A DNA stretch of 64,000 nt, taken from Nageia nagi. Lineage: Eukaryota; Pinophyta. Both the position numbers and the translations under genes were made by a program. Under the pieces are notes generated by a model. That model had not been told where the DNA came from and ran no database searches. It saw nothing but the letters and a program-made list of their open reading frames with translations. Below, in pieces: positions 47,210-58,640 of this stretch. The DNA is taken from contig JBITNC010000001.1 in assembly GCA_050084985.1 (NCBI GenBank), positions 29,326,001 to 29,390,000 on the forward strand. Direction: 5' to 3'. Position 1 is the first letter of the stretch, and each line of letters begins with the position of its first letter.

Positions 47210-47825
47210 TGTATATACCTAAATATGATTTATTATTAATTCATAATTCATATTTATTGCATTAAATAACATTATTGTAAAAAGCATATAAATGCACCAT
47301 AAGCAATGTAATAAGAAAATATCAATGTAAAAGGTGTAGATCTCAAGAATAAATGCATTTATAAAAGGATATCAAAGCAAGATATTTGATATGTAAGAAA
47401 TTCCAAGGATTATGCCATAACTGAAATGATATCTTTAGACACCACCAATTAACCTTGGATTTGTTATGCCCTATTTGCAACGACCATATCCTGTTCTTTA
47501 CATAAGGTTAGATTCTTCATATTTTAGGCCATTAATGGTGTGTATTATGCATGGTATATCTTCATGTTTGAAGTTGGATCCATAATACTCTTCATATTAT
47601 AAGGTAGGCATGGATCTACCTAATTCATGCAGCTAACGATGTATATTTCCTATAAATTAATAGAGTAGTAATTCGACTACCTAAAGCATGTGACCACTTG
47701 TTTTGCATTTACTCGAAAAGGACATTAGTTAGAAATCATATATAGATTGTATTACCTCAAACAATATTATATATTGTAAATCATATTAATGAATTATTTA
47801 TTTAATTCATTATTTATGGTTTACA
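47210..47825 (+). repeat. 3' LTR of element D
   Basis: Starts tgtatatacctaaatatg and ends tatggtttaca, followed by TSD gtgtt. Preceded by the purine-rich aataagggtaaaa. Confidence 0.85.
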
Positions 47826-49436
47826 GTGTTATATACTAATTCTTGTGAACTAAAATATTTTGATAAGGCCATGCAGATGAATACATTAAATAAGTGGGAG
47901 CATGCTATGAATGAAGAGATGGATTTGTTTATTCACAACCAAATATGGGATTTGGTTAAGCTACCCAAAGGTCAAATAGCCTTGACTAATAAGTGGGTGT
48001 ACAAATTAAAATATGAGATGGGAAGAAAAAAGAGATACAATCAAAGGTTTTTAGTCAAGGTTTTTCTCAAAAGAAAGGTATATATTTTGATGAGATATTT
48101 TCATCAATTATGAAGATGACCTCCATAAGAACAATATTGAGTATAATAGCTATAAAAAATTTATTTCTTGAATAAATCAATGTTCAGATAACTTTTTTTT
48201 ATAAGGATTTAGAGAAGCAGATTTACATGCATAAAATCGAAAGGTTTTGATGTTGAAGGTAAAGACGATTGTGTGTGTAGATTGAAGAAGATCTTGTATG
48301 GCATTAAAAATAAGCTCCAAGATAATGGTATTTGAAGTTTGATTAGTTTATGGGTAAACATAAGTTTATAAGATCTCATTTTGACCATTATGTTTATTTC
48401 AAGAAGACTAAAAATGGAAACTATGTTATCTTGCTTTTGTATGTGGATGACATGTTGGTTGCAGGTTCTTACATGAAAGACATTATTGATCTCAAAAATA
48501 AGTTAGCAAATAATTTTACCATGAAGTATTTAGGAGAGCCAAAACAAATTATTGGTATGAGGATCACAAGAGATAAAGAAAATCTATGCTAATGTTGTTT
48601 TAAGGGGATTACATTGAGAAGGTGCTAAAGCAGTTCAAGATAAAATGCAAAAAAGGTTACTACACATTTGATAAAGTATCTCAAACTTTTAAAATACTTG
48701 TATCCCAATACATAAAATTAATAACATTATATGAATAAGGTTTCTTATTCTTCAAAAATTATAAGCTTGATGTATGCCATGGTTTGCACAAGACCAAATA
48801 TTGTACAAGAAGTGGGAGTTGTGACTAGATAAAGAACATTCCTAGAAAGGATCATTGGGAAGTAGTTAAATAGAATCTTAGGTGTTTGAGAGGTACTTAC
48901 AATTATTATATGAATTTTGGATGTTTTAATACTTATTTACAAGGTTATGTGGAGTTAGATATGACATGTGATATTGATGGTGGAAGGAGTACTATAGGTA
49001 TATATTTACCATGGGTGGAGTAACTATTAATTAGATATCCAAACTACAATAAGTATTTTCCCTTTTAACCAATGAAGTAGAGTATATTACTTCTTCTAAA
49101 GGTAGCAAGGATATGATTTGGTTGGAAATATTCTTGAAGGAGTTGGGTAAGGAGAAAGAAGATGCTAGATTGTGGAGTGATAGCCAAATTGTTGTTCACA
49201 TTACCAAAAACTTGATCTTTCACTCTAGAACCAAACATATATAATTAATATATCACTTCATATGTTTAGTGATGGAGAATGGACCTTTGAAATTGGGTAA
49301 AATACATACATCTCAAAATCCTATAGATATGTTAATAAAATTTGTAACAAGGGATAAGTTGAACTTTTACTCAATTTTTGTTGGTCTAAAGGAGTAATAG
49401 GTCATGATGAAAAGTTTTCAATGCCTTATTGTAGTG

Positions 49437-50130
49437 TGTTTCAAAAGGATCAGTATCCAAGTAGGAGACTTGATTCATGATCAAAGAATGAGAAATTTTC
49501 TCTTTGTTTTCTAACTAGTATGCACAAGGATGATTTGTAGGTGGAAATCAATTAGGTATAGGTCAGTCAAGTCAACTTGTTAGGGAAGCTGATTAGGGTA
49601 GGTAATTAGGCAATAGGTCAACCATTGGGGTCAAGCTTTCCAGATGCACTGTAGAAATTGATGCAACTTAATAGAGCTAGTCAACTAATGGAGACTAGTA
49701 TAATCCAAGTTGGTTATGAATCCAAAGATATAAAGTTCTATTTTGAGCTAGAAAAATCACTCTTGAGTTGTTCCAATTTTGGGACTAAACTTTCCCAATT
49801 TGTGGTATATTTTTGCATGGATTTTTAGCTCTAATTAGACTAAATTAATATTTTAATTGTATATTATAAATATAAGTAGTTGCAATGAATTTGTATGGAA
49901 TTGTAGTGAGGATGAAGAGAGACTAAGTTTTGCATGAGAGATTACCTTAATGAGCCAAAGACAAAGGTATAACAATGGAATGTACATTGTAATCTCTTGG
50001 TTTATGGAGCTAATTGCAATAAGGATTGAAAACTTCTCTATGGATGTAGCCTATATTAGGTGGACTATGTTAATACTTATCTCAAATTCTTTTATAATTA
50101 TTATTTTTAATGATATTAGACAAAAAGTAA
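49437..50130 (+). repeat. 3' LTR of copia element C
   Basis: Begins tgtttcaaaaggatc; strongly similar to the 5' LTR from 'ataaagttctattttgagct' onward. The right end is not certain because the last 80 bp have diverged. Confidence 0.7.
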
Positions 50131-50455
50131 GGTTTTGAGGTCCCCATACCTTTACAAAGTTGTTATAATATTATAACAAGTTATACAACTACATCACAAA
50201 ATAACAACCACACAAGCTCAAATATCACCTAAACCCAACTACCAATACAATATGGGACTACAATACCATTAATAAAAACTACTAGAAAACCATAGGATTG
50301 AACATATTAAAATGAAATACAAGGAAACTGAAATGAGGCCTCCCTCAAAAATCTCCTTCTTTAGGATTGAGGCATACAATGCTATCATCTTTATGATCCT
50401 CGATAGTGCTACCATTGCTTTATCTAGGTTCTCCATCTGGATATTTAGCTTTGTT
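50131..50455. other. Spacer between copia elements C and A
   Basis: No feature recognised; it contains the insertion site of element A. Confidence 0.4.
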
Positions 50456-50980
50456 TGTTGGAATGTATAATGCATTATTATAAAGGTTATGCAATAATCT
50501 TATATGTAAGTTCACTAATACTTAAGGGTATCATTTTATACCTTAAGTATTTAAGTGAATATAATAATGTAACTTGTCCTACACTCCATGTCATGAGCAT
50601 GCCCCTTGGGTAAAAGGATGTGCAAGGCCCCTTGGGTAAAAGGATGTGAATGTCATGCTTTTGTACATTGGATAAAAGGGTGATCCAAAGAGGGATTTTG
50701 GCCTATAAATAGAAGGATCCCTCTTTGTGATAACACACCAATTTGTGGAGTAAAATTATACTAGTGGATAGAATCTAGGAGTTAAGGTTAGAAAGTTTGT
50801 AAGAGTTCATATTGTGAATGAAGTGAGATCTAGTTAGTGGATGTACTCCTAGTTGGAGGAACCACTTACATCTTGGGTTATCTTTGTGAAATTGATTTGT
50901 GTCTTTGTTAAATGTGATTTGTGAGCTTTCATGTGATCTTGGGAGTTTAGAGTTGTTTATTTTATAGTTAAATTCTCTCA
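50456..50980 (+). repeat. 5' LTR of copia element A
   Basis: 525 bp, tgttggaatg...aattctctca, with TATA tataaatagaa near 50703. Same family as 43558-44093 and 57981-58453. Confidence 0.85.
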
Positions 50981-50990
50981 TTTGGTATCA

Positions 50991-53742
50991 AAGTTAATTG
51001 GAGGCTACTCTTCACATCCTTGGTTTGGTGACTCATCTTCAACTTGGAGTTTTTCATTCTTAAACCTAATATTCATTGTGAGGTAAATTTAAGAGAAGGT
51101 ATAACCCTCCTTCATTTTATTTGGCTTATTTCACTAATGATACTAACATATATGTTATGTGCTAGTTCATTTTTTGGACAAAATTTTTAATAACAATTCA
51201 ATGTAATTGTTATTTATACTAACAATTTCTATGTTAGTTACAATCTGTTGGTTACAAAATTGCTCTAATCCTTTTTTGCCTACCTTAGTTCTTCTATTAA
51301 AAATTATAGTTGTATTCTACAATTTATTTTTAATGCTAACACAAAGGAAGGTAATTACATTATTCTACCATTTACTAAAATTATTGCCATTTTTTTTCAA
51401 ATAATTATAAATGGGTTATTCATGCAAAAGATGATCTTTATTTTTTTTAATAAGTCTATCCTTGTTTCAAAAAAAACTAAAGGCTCTAATTGTAATAAAA
51501 AGGGGGGTTAATATATATGTTTATATATATATATTTGAATTTCATTTTTTTGCACCCTATGGTTTTGGAGGATGTTTTAGGTTGCAAGCCTTCAAATGGT
51601 CTCCTATGTGGCCCCCCTCTCTAAGAGAAATGGTGTTCTCCCTATCTGCCTCCTTCCTTATTCACCTCGCATCCTTGTTGCACCTTTGTTGCTAGTTTAG
51701 ACCTTGTGACCTCCCATGTTATTCACCTCGAGCCCATGTTCTTTCCTGCACATCTCCTCATGCCCATGTTCTTTTCTACACATCACCTCTGTCCTATGGC
51801 TGTAAGGGAGGCCCTTTTGCAACCCCACCTCTTTGTTGTTCATAGCGAAGGAGCTAGCTACTACTCCTCCACTACAACACCTCTCAGCCCTCTCCTCTAT
51901 AGCCTCTCACTATGCACGACCCTTTTTTTTCTTGCTTTCCATCTATTTTTTCTTGCTCCTTATTTTACTCCATGCGCAGCTACCCTTTTTTTGATGATTT
52001 ATTTTTTAACCTATAGTGGTTGATAGGCATTTAATATTTTACTTGATTACCTGCAAGCTTCTTGTTTCTATTAAATGCACCTAGAAGCAAACATATGTTC
52101 CTTCTTTGTGGTAGGCATTTAATATTTTTTGATTGCTTGCAAGTCTTTAGTTTCTATTTAATGCACTTAGAGGCAAACTTATACTCCAAATTTAATGCAT
52201 TATAATCATGTGTATCATGAATTACATTACTTTAGAGTAAGTAGATGGTCAAAAATTCATCATTACTCTTAAATGCTATCCTACTTTTTAGAAAAATGTG
52301 GTAAATATAAAAGTAATTTTTTTAGGAGTATAAATTTTTTATAAATACTTCTAAGTCTGGCTATTTACTTAGGCAAAATGATAAATTTTAGTGTAAACTT
52401 GACACTTTTTTACTAAAAATTTTTTTAAGTAAAAAGAGGAATTATTTTGTATTTACTTAAAAATATTAGAATGAATGCATACTTAGAAGATAATTTTTTA
52501 GCATACAAGTAGTTTTCTTTCCTTAGTTAAATTTTTAAGGTAAAGCTAGTATGCTATCTTTAGGGATAAAATTTTAAGTAAAAAGGGGGGAATTTGTATA
52601 AATTTCTTACTTAAATTTTATCTAGAGTTTGCATGCTATATATTTTACTTTATAATGCATGCCTCTTAATATTTTGTAGGAATAATGCATGCTTAGTACT
52701 TAATTTTTAAGTAAAATGATGCAGGTTTTTATTTAAATTTGTGAAGTGAAATAATGCATTTTTTAACCTAATTTTCTAAGTTAAATGATGCATGCTTCTT
52801 ACTTTTAATTTAAATAATGCATGCTACTTATTTCTTTAAGTTAATAATGCATACTTAATTTTTTTAAAGTTATGGGATAGATGCATGCCAATTTTTTATG
52901 CAAAGTATGAAATGGACTTGTGCAAATAAGGAATGATATAAATATATCCTTTAGGGGTTGATAAACAAAACCCATTAGACTCTTAGGTTTTAAAAATTAC
53001 AAATGGATAATGGTTTTACTTATGCTCTTTTTACTTCTTGTTTCACATGATTTATTTGCTTATGTAAAAAAAAATACAAACATTGATATGAGAAACCCCC
53101 TAAAATGAACACATTTGCACATAAATTCCATAACATGACTTATTTGGAGAGCTATGAGGTGAAGACAGGTGGACTAGAGCCTTTAATTCTGATGATCCAA
53201 GTGGAAAAAAGTTTGTACTTCTCAATTTTCCCTAAGTCCTCTATTGGTTTGGACATAACTCTAATAGGTGGACATGCATGTGTGTAGTGATACCCCATGT
53301 TTGCACATCCATTCAATGATTATCCTAATAACCTAGGAGGACAACTTGAAACCTAATCAAGATTAATAATTTGGTCGATCCAATAAATATCATAACCTTG
53401 AAAAATAGTAGGTACTTCTCCTTTTGAGAGTATAATATTGACCAAGGTGAAATGGTTGAGGATTGGTAGTAATTAGGCTCCTTTTATGTAGGCATCCAAG
53501 TGAAGGCCTAATTTTAGACAAAAAAACAAACCTTAACAATGTCACTCTACATCTATGGTTCTTGGTGATGACAAAAGTATTTGGGTACATGGATTATTTT
53601 TTGTAAAACATTTGCACTTGTGAATCAAATCAAGAATGACTTTAGTGTTAAATATAACATGTATTATTTACTTGATTAAAACTTAACATTTAATGTTGTT
53701 TAAACCACTTGCTTATTATTTTTCACATTCTTATGTAGCAAA
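50991..53742 (+). other. Long untranslated leader of copia element A
   Basis: About 2.75 kb between PBS and gag. It has a C/T-rich part (51.6-52.0 kb), an AT-rich part with recurrent 'ataatgcatgc' words (52.6-52.9 kb), and a block at 53.0-53.3 kb (aaaatgaacacatttgcaca; ataacatgacttatttgg) shared with element B. The short ORFs here are not convincing genes. Confidence 0.65.
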
Positions 53743-54922
53743 TGGAAGAATGTTTTTTTCCCAAACACATTCTTGATAGTTCCAACTTTGGTGTTTGAGA
53801 ACCTCGAATGAGAGCTGAATTGCAAGCAAGGAAGCTTTGGAAAATAGTGAATGAGAACCTTGTACCTCATATAGATGAGAAGGCACTAGAAGCTTACAAC
53901 ATAAAGAATGAGTTGGAAACCTCCATGGTCTTCTATGTAGTTTCAGATAATGTGCTCCTAATGATTTTTTCTTCAACCTCAATAAAGGAAGCTTGGGATA
54001 AGCTTAAGTAAATATACCTTAGTTCAAAGTTTTCAAGAAGATTTACTATTCTCCAAAAGTTGCTTCAATCTCGTCAAGGGGAAGATAAAAATGTGGCTAT
54101 CTACTTAAATAAAATCATTTACTTAAAGACCTAACTTATTACTTATGGGTGTAATAAGATCAATTATGAGTTCATGGTCTTTATCATTCTTCAAAATCTT
54201 TCTTCAAAGTTTGAAAACTTTGTGATGGTTATGAAAATAACGCTTGATGATGAAGAAAAAGTCTTCTCTTTTGAGAACCTTTCTAGGCTCTTTTTGAATG
54301 AGAAAACCTTTAATAAAAAGGTGTTGAATTCTTCTCCTACGGATAATAACATTGCTCTTGAAGCACCAAAATCCTTTTCAAGAAGATGTTCAACCATCAA
54401 AATAAATCTTATCTCTCTTTCTCTAAAAGGTTTAAGAAAAGAGGCAATAACTACAATAGTAGCAGGAACAACAATAACAACAACCACTTCAAGCAAAGAG
54501 ATGGAAAAGGCAAAGCAAATAATTCATAAGGAAAAATTTGATTGCTATAAAAAAATAGAGAACAATAACAAAGGCAATAGAAATGTAAAGAACTTCAAAA
54601 AAAAGAAGAATATTCAAACTAGTTTTGATGCAGAGCTTTACTACATGTCTTGATCTTTTTTGTCTAATTGGATTTTTGATTCTGGTTGCACTAATCATCT
54701 ATGCTTTAAAAAGGAAAAGTTTGAGAACTTTCACAAGTATAGAAAATATGTAGTTGTGATAGGTGATAACTCTACCCTTGAAGTCTAAGGAATTAGGAGT
54801 GTGTTGATTCACTCAAAAGTTCTTGAAAATGTTCTCTATGTTCCTAAGTTAAAGATGAACCTTCTCTTTGTGATCCAGATTACTAGAAAAGGGTACTCTT
54901 TTAAATTTGATTCTCAATCTTG
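53743..54922 (+). pseudogene. Gag and protease start of copia element A
   Basis: HILDSSNFGV, TGA, EPRMRAELQARKLWKIVNEN, then several stops, the region FVIILQNLSSKFENFV, LENLSRLFLNEKT, a degraded nucleocapsid, and the protease motif WIFDSGCTNHLC near 54.68 kb. Parallel to 62021-63250 of element B but much more decayed. Many stops correspond to Trp or Gln codons in B. Confidence 0.75.
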
Positions 54923-54923
54923 A

Positions 54924-55102
54924 TGCATTAATAGCCACTATTGTGGGCATAAATAGCCACTATACATAATTGGAATGCTAAAGTTTAGGACTACAAATAT
55001 GTCAGCCAGCAGAGCATATCTCTAATCTAGGAAATATATATACTTACAATCAATCTATATATAGAAGTATACCAACTTGGAATTACTCTAGAATCTTCAA
55101 CA
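54924..55102 (-). repeat. 3' LTR of copia element M
   Basis: Minus strand tgttgaagattctag...tattaatgca, 179 bp, flanked on the left by cttga (likely TSD; its partner would be beyond the window). Confidence 0.7.
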
Positions 55103-55129
55103 CTCCCCCTCAAGTTGGTGCATAGATGT

Positions 55130-57960
55130 CGCTCATTCCTAATTTGTTGAGACCATCATGAAATGCTCGACTTGATACGACCTTGGTGAGTAGGTCACCA
55201 AGTTGTTCTTAAGATGAGACATGAGGTGTTTCAATGATCTTTGCTTCTAGTTTCTCCTTGTGAAATGCCTATCAACTTCCACATGTTTGGTTCGATCGTG
55301 CTAAATTGGGTTGTGGGCAATATCACAAGCTACCTTGTTATCACAATATAGCTTCATTGGGCTGTTATGCTTAATATTTAGATCTTTTAATAAATTATAG
55401 AATACCTTGCTATAGACCACCTATATTTTACTGATCCAACCCAATCTACATCAGTGTATCCTTTAACATCCAGATTATTCCCCTTTTTAAACATAATCCC
55501 TTTCCCTGGAGATGACTTCAAGTAGCACAAAATGCAGGTAACTGCATTCATATGTTCTTCACTTGGAGAATGCATGAATTGGCTTACGACACTTAGTGCA
55601 TATGCCAAGTCAGGCTGAGTATGTGCAAGATACATTAGTTTCCCAACTAATCTTTGATACCTCTCCTTGTTTGTTGGAACTTGATCTGGATATATGCCTA
55701 GCTTCAAGTTTTCTTCCATAGGAGTGCTAACTGGACTACATGTCATCATACCAGTCTCACTTAGTAAATTCTCGAGCCAAATGGTTCTACAATGCTCTCC
55801 TCTCTTCTGAATCATTTCCCGTTACTATCATATCATCAACATACACAATGAGACAAGTAATCATTCCTTTATTATGCTTCACAAAAAGAGTATGATTTGA
55901 GTTACTTTGCTTGTATCCAAAAGCCTTCATTGACTTCATAAACCTTCCAAACCATGCTCTCAAAGATTGCTTTAGATCATATAGGGCCTTTTTTAATTTG
56001 TAGACATGTTTTCCACCTTTTGATTGCATATTACATCTAGGGGCAACTCCATCTATACTTCCTCTTGAAGGTCTCCATGCAAGAAGGCATTCTTCACATC
56101 AAACTGGTGCAATGGCCAGCCAAGATTCACTACCAAGGATATAATAATACGGATAGTATTGATTTTTGCTACTGGTGTAATGGCTAATCAAGATTCACCA
56201 CCAAGGATATAAGAATACAGATAGTATTGATTTTTGCTACTAGTGTGAATGTCTCCGTGTAGTCAATTCCATAAGTTTGAGTGTACCCCTTGGCAACTAG
56301 TCTAGCTTTGAATCATTCAATGGTTCCATCTACCTTGTATTTGATTGTGAGAACCCACCTACATCCAACAGGTTTCTTTCCTTTAGGTATCTCAACAACA
56401 TTCCAAGTTGAGTTCTTTTGAAGTGACTTCATTTCTTCACTCATAGCTTCCTTCCACCTAGGATCTCCCAGAGCTTCCTGCATGTTACTAGGAATAGATA
56501 TAACAGATAATTGATTCGCAAATGACTCACTTTATTTTGACAGTCTATGGTAGGATACATAATTTCTCATGGGATACTTAGGATTGAAACTAAGAATAGG
56601 TTCATAGTTAGCTCTAGGTATACCTCTAGTGGCTCGATTAGGTAGTACTTTTGGAAGGAATTGAGATTCAAAATGTACTTGGGGTTTAGGAAAGGAATTA
56701 TCTTCAAAAAATAATTGGTTAGATGGTACTTGAAGTGGAGTTACTTCCATATGATTTTGAATATTTTCCTCATTTAAACTAACATCTGGTTGGTCAAGAA
56801 TAGGTTGCTCATGCTGCTTGATTGCCTCCTCTGGACACTCACCACTTTTATCTAAAAATTCACCACTTGTATCTGATTTGTCCAAAGAAGGATCTAGATT
56901 TAGAGTCTACAATTCATTTTGTCTCTCCCCCTGAATTGAGGACTCAAGAACAACATAGTACATGTCATTTTCATGAAAGATAATGTTAAGGGTGGCATAC
57001 ATTTTTCATGATGGGGGATGATAGCAGCAATAGCCCTTCTGAAGTGGGGCATAGCCAAAAAAGACACATTGTAGTGCTCGTGGTTCCAGCTTATCATGCA
57101 ATGAATTAGAAGATGCATAAATGCCATGCACCCAATAATTCTAGGTGATAAACTTGGAGCACTAGGAGCAGTTATAGTCGAATGAAGAACTTTAAATGGA
57201 GTTTGAAAATTCAACGAGCTAGAGGGTACATGGTTAATGAGGTAAGCTGCAACACTGAGCACTTCACCCCAGTAATTGGTGGGCATATGAGCTCCAAACA
57301 AAGAGGCTTGTACAACTTCAAGTAGGTGGCAATTCTTATGCTTTGCAACCCCATTTCGTTGAGGGGAATAAGGGCAAGTCATCTGGTGAAATATGCCATG
57401 TTCCTGCAAGTACTTCTTTAGGTCTTGATTAACAAACTCTCCACCATTATCAGTATGAAGAACTTGTATGTGAGATTGGTATTGAGTGGCGATCATCTTA
57501 TGAAATTTCTAAAACAAGGAGCTAACTTCATTCTTTGATTTCATCAAGCAAACCCAAGTCATATGAGTGTGATCATCAATAAATGTGATAAACCAATGAG
57601 AACCATTCAAGGAAGGGTGTTTGGCTGGCCCCCATACATCAAAGTGAATCAACATAAAAGGTACTAGACTTTTATTCATGCTCAATGGGAATGATACACG
57701 ATGACTTTTTGCAAGTTCACAAATACTACATTTGAAATCTGAAGAACTTAACTGAGAAAACAAATTTGGGAATAATGTTTTTAAATATCCAAAAGATGCA
57801 TGACCCAAGTGCTTGTGCTATAACCAAATTTCAAAGGATTTATCAATTTGATCCGTTGAAAGAGCTTGAGCCAATTGATGTGAGCTAGTAGGCTTCAAAT
57901 CTATATAGTACAACTTTCCCCTTCTAGTACCATATCTAATCATCTTTCAAGTTCAAATGT
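55130..57960 (-). pseudogene. Pol of copia element M (integrase, RT, RNase H)
   Basis: In minus order: GAG-pre-integrase and integrase start (MGHASFGYLKTLFP, CSICELAKSHR, FITFIDDHTHMTWV) at 57.81-57.51 kb; integrase core (LHTDNGGEFVNQDL, SPQRNGVAKHKN where the usual E of AERKN is K) at 57.50-56.90 kb; RT (VYKLKKALYDLKQSLRAWF, CLIVYVDDMIVTGND) at 56.03-55.79 kb; RNase H side (RLVGKLMYLAHTQPDLAYA, GYTDVDWVGS) at 55.8-55.39 kb and on to about 55.13 kb. Frameshifts and a short tandem duplication at 56.11-56.24 kb break it. Low decay relative to element C. Confidence 0.85.
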
Positions 57961-57980
57961 CCTTAAAAACATAATGGTTA

Positions 57981-58453
57981 TGTTAGAATTTGTAATGAAA
58001 TATTGTGAATATCTAAACTCCTTGTAATTTCAATTAATCACTTAAAGGATATGTAGATACCTTAAGGGATTAATTGAATTCTTTATTATGTGTGGACTTT
58101 GACCTAACCATGGGGTTAGTTGGTAGGTTAAAGTTAGGTCACACATTTATTGTAACCCTAACCTTACCCTTGGGTTAAAGGGAGGTTAGGGAGGTGCTCT
58201 CAAGCTATAAATAGAGGGCCTCTTCTCTTGTAACATATCTAAGTTTTTGGAGTAACATTACTCTACTAGTTTGTGTAGGAGAGAGGAAGAGAATAGTTGT
58301 AAGAGGGTCATACTTGAGAATTGAGATACTAGTTGTGGATGTACTCCCAAGGAGGGAGGAACCACATTACACTTATGTTATCTTGTGTGAATGTTGTGTG
58401 ATTGAGCTTCCTAGTCTTGGACCTTGAGGATTAGAGTAGTGCTAATTCTCTCA
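57981..58453 (+). repeat. 5' LTR of copia element B
   Basis: 473 bp, tgttagaatt...aattctctca, with TATA tataaatagag near 58207. Diverged from the LTR of A but with the same layout. Confidence 0.85.
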
Positions 58454-58469
58454 ATTGGTATCTAGAGCT

Positions 58470-58640
58470 TGGTGTGGAAGCTCTTCTTCTACATATTGGA
58501 GGTTCTTCATCCTTCTTCATTCCTTTGGTGTGGAAGCTCTTCTTCTACATTTTTGGAGGTTCTTCATCCTTCTTCATTCCTTTGGTGTGGAAGCTCTTCT
58601 TCTACATTTTTGGAGGTTCTTCATCCTTCTTCATTCCTCA
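58470..58640 (+). repeat. 57-bp tandem repeat, 3 copies, in element B leader
   Basis: Unit 'ggtgtggaagctcttcttct' + 'acatttttggaggttcttca' + 'tccttcttcattccttt' three times head to tail directly after the PBS. Makes open frames in all three phases, none coding. Confidence 0.92.

Larger units (their letters stand above)
45895..47825 (+). mobile_element. Element D: 1.9-kb non-coding LTR element
   Basis: TSD gtgtt (45890-45894 and 47826-47830). LTRs 45895-46567 (673 bp) and 47210-47825 (616 bp) start tgta..cctaaatatg and end ggt(t/c)taca. The 642-bp inside has no retroviral gene. It contains a short repeated phrase 'tagatac(c/t)aat' between 46680 and 46800, and TTGGTGAACC just after the first LTR may be the PBS. 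It depends on other elements for movement. The LTRs are too long for a classical TRIM and the whole too short for a LARD. Confidence 0.85.
43168..49395 (+). pseudogene. Gag-pol of copia element C, multiply broken
   Basis: Gag from about 43168 (MQMECYLHHKDLYFPL) to 43557, resuming after the solo LTR at 44094 (LSEDIRRK near 44205). CCHC box near 44360 with its second Cys changed to Tyr (CWFYGKKDHLKKDC). Protease near 44530 (DFDASFHTTY in place of DSGAS). Integrase 44.9-45.55 kb (YNDGEYYNKEFHDY). RT from 47826 after the inserted element (WVYKLKYE; LLLYVDDMLVAGS at about 48440). RNase H 48.75-49.4 kb (CTRPNIVQEV, WSDSQIVVHI, SRTKHI). Many stops; no intact protein. Confidence 0.8.
42360..50130 (+). 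mobile_element. Ty1/copia element C, decayed, with two insertions
   Basis: 5' LTR 42360-43074, PBS TGGTATCAGAGA from 43077, gag-pol remnants 43168-49395 in copia order (gag, PR, IN, RT, RH), and a 3' LTR from 49437 to about 50130 (end not exact). A solo LTR of the A/B family sits in gag (43558-44093) and a non-coding LTR element sits between IN and RT (45895-47825). Both are younger than C. Confidence 0.85.
50456..54923 (+). mobile_element. Ty1/copia element A, 5' part (interrupted by element M)
   Basis: 5' LTR 50456-50980, PBS TGGTATCA from 50983, a leader of about 2.7 kb, gag and start of protease from about 53743 to 54920. It breaks off exactly where the minus-strand LTR of M begins. The rest of A should lie right of the window. 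Confidence 0.8.
54924..57980 (-). mobile_element. Ty1/copia element M, 3' part, minus strand
   Basis: 3' LTR 54924-55102, PPT cttgagggggagtg just before it (minus), and pol remnants up to about 57960. It sits inside element A and is itself cut at 57980 by element B. The LTR is short (179 bp). Confidence 0.8.
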
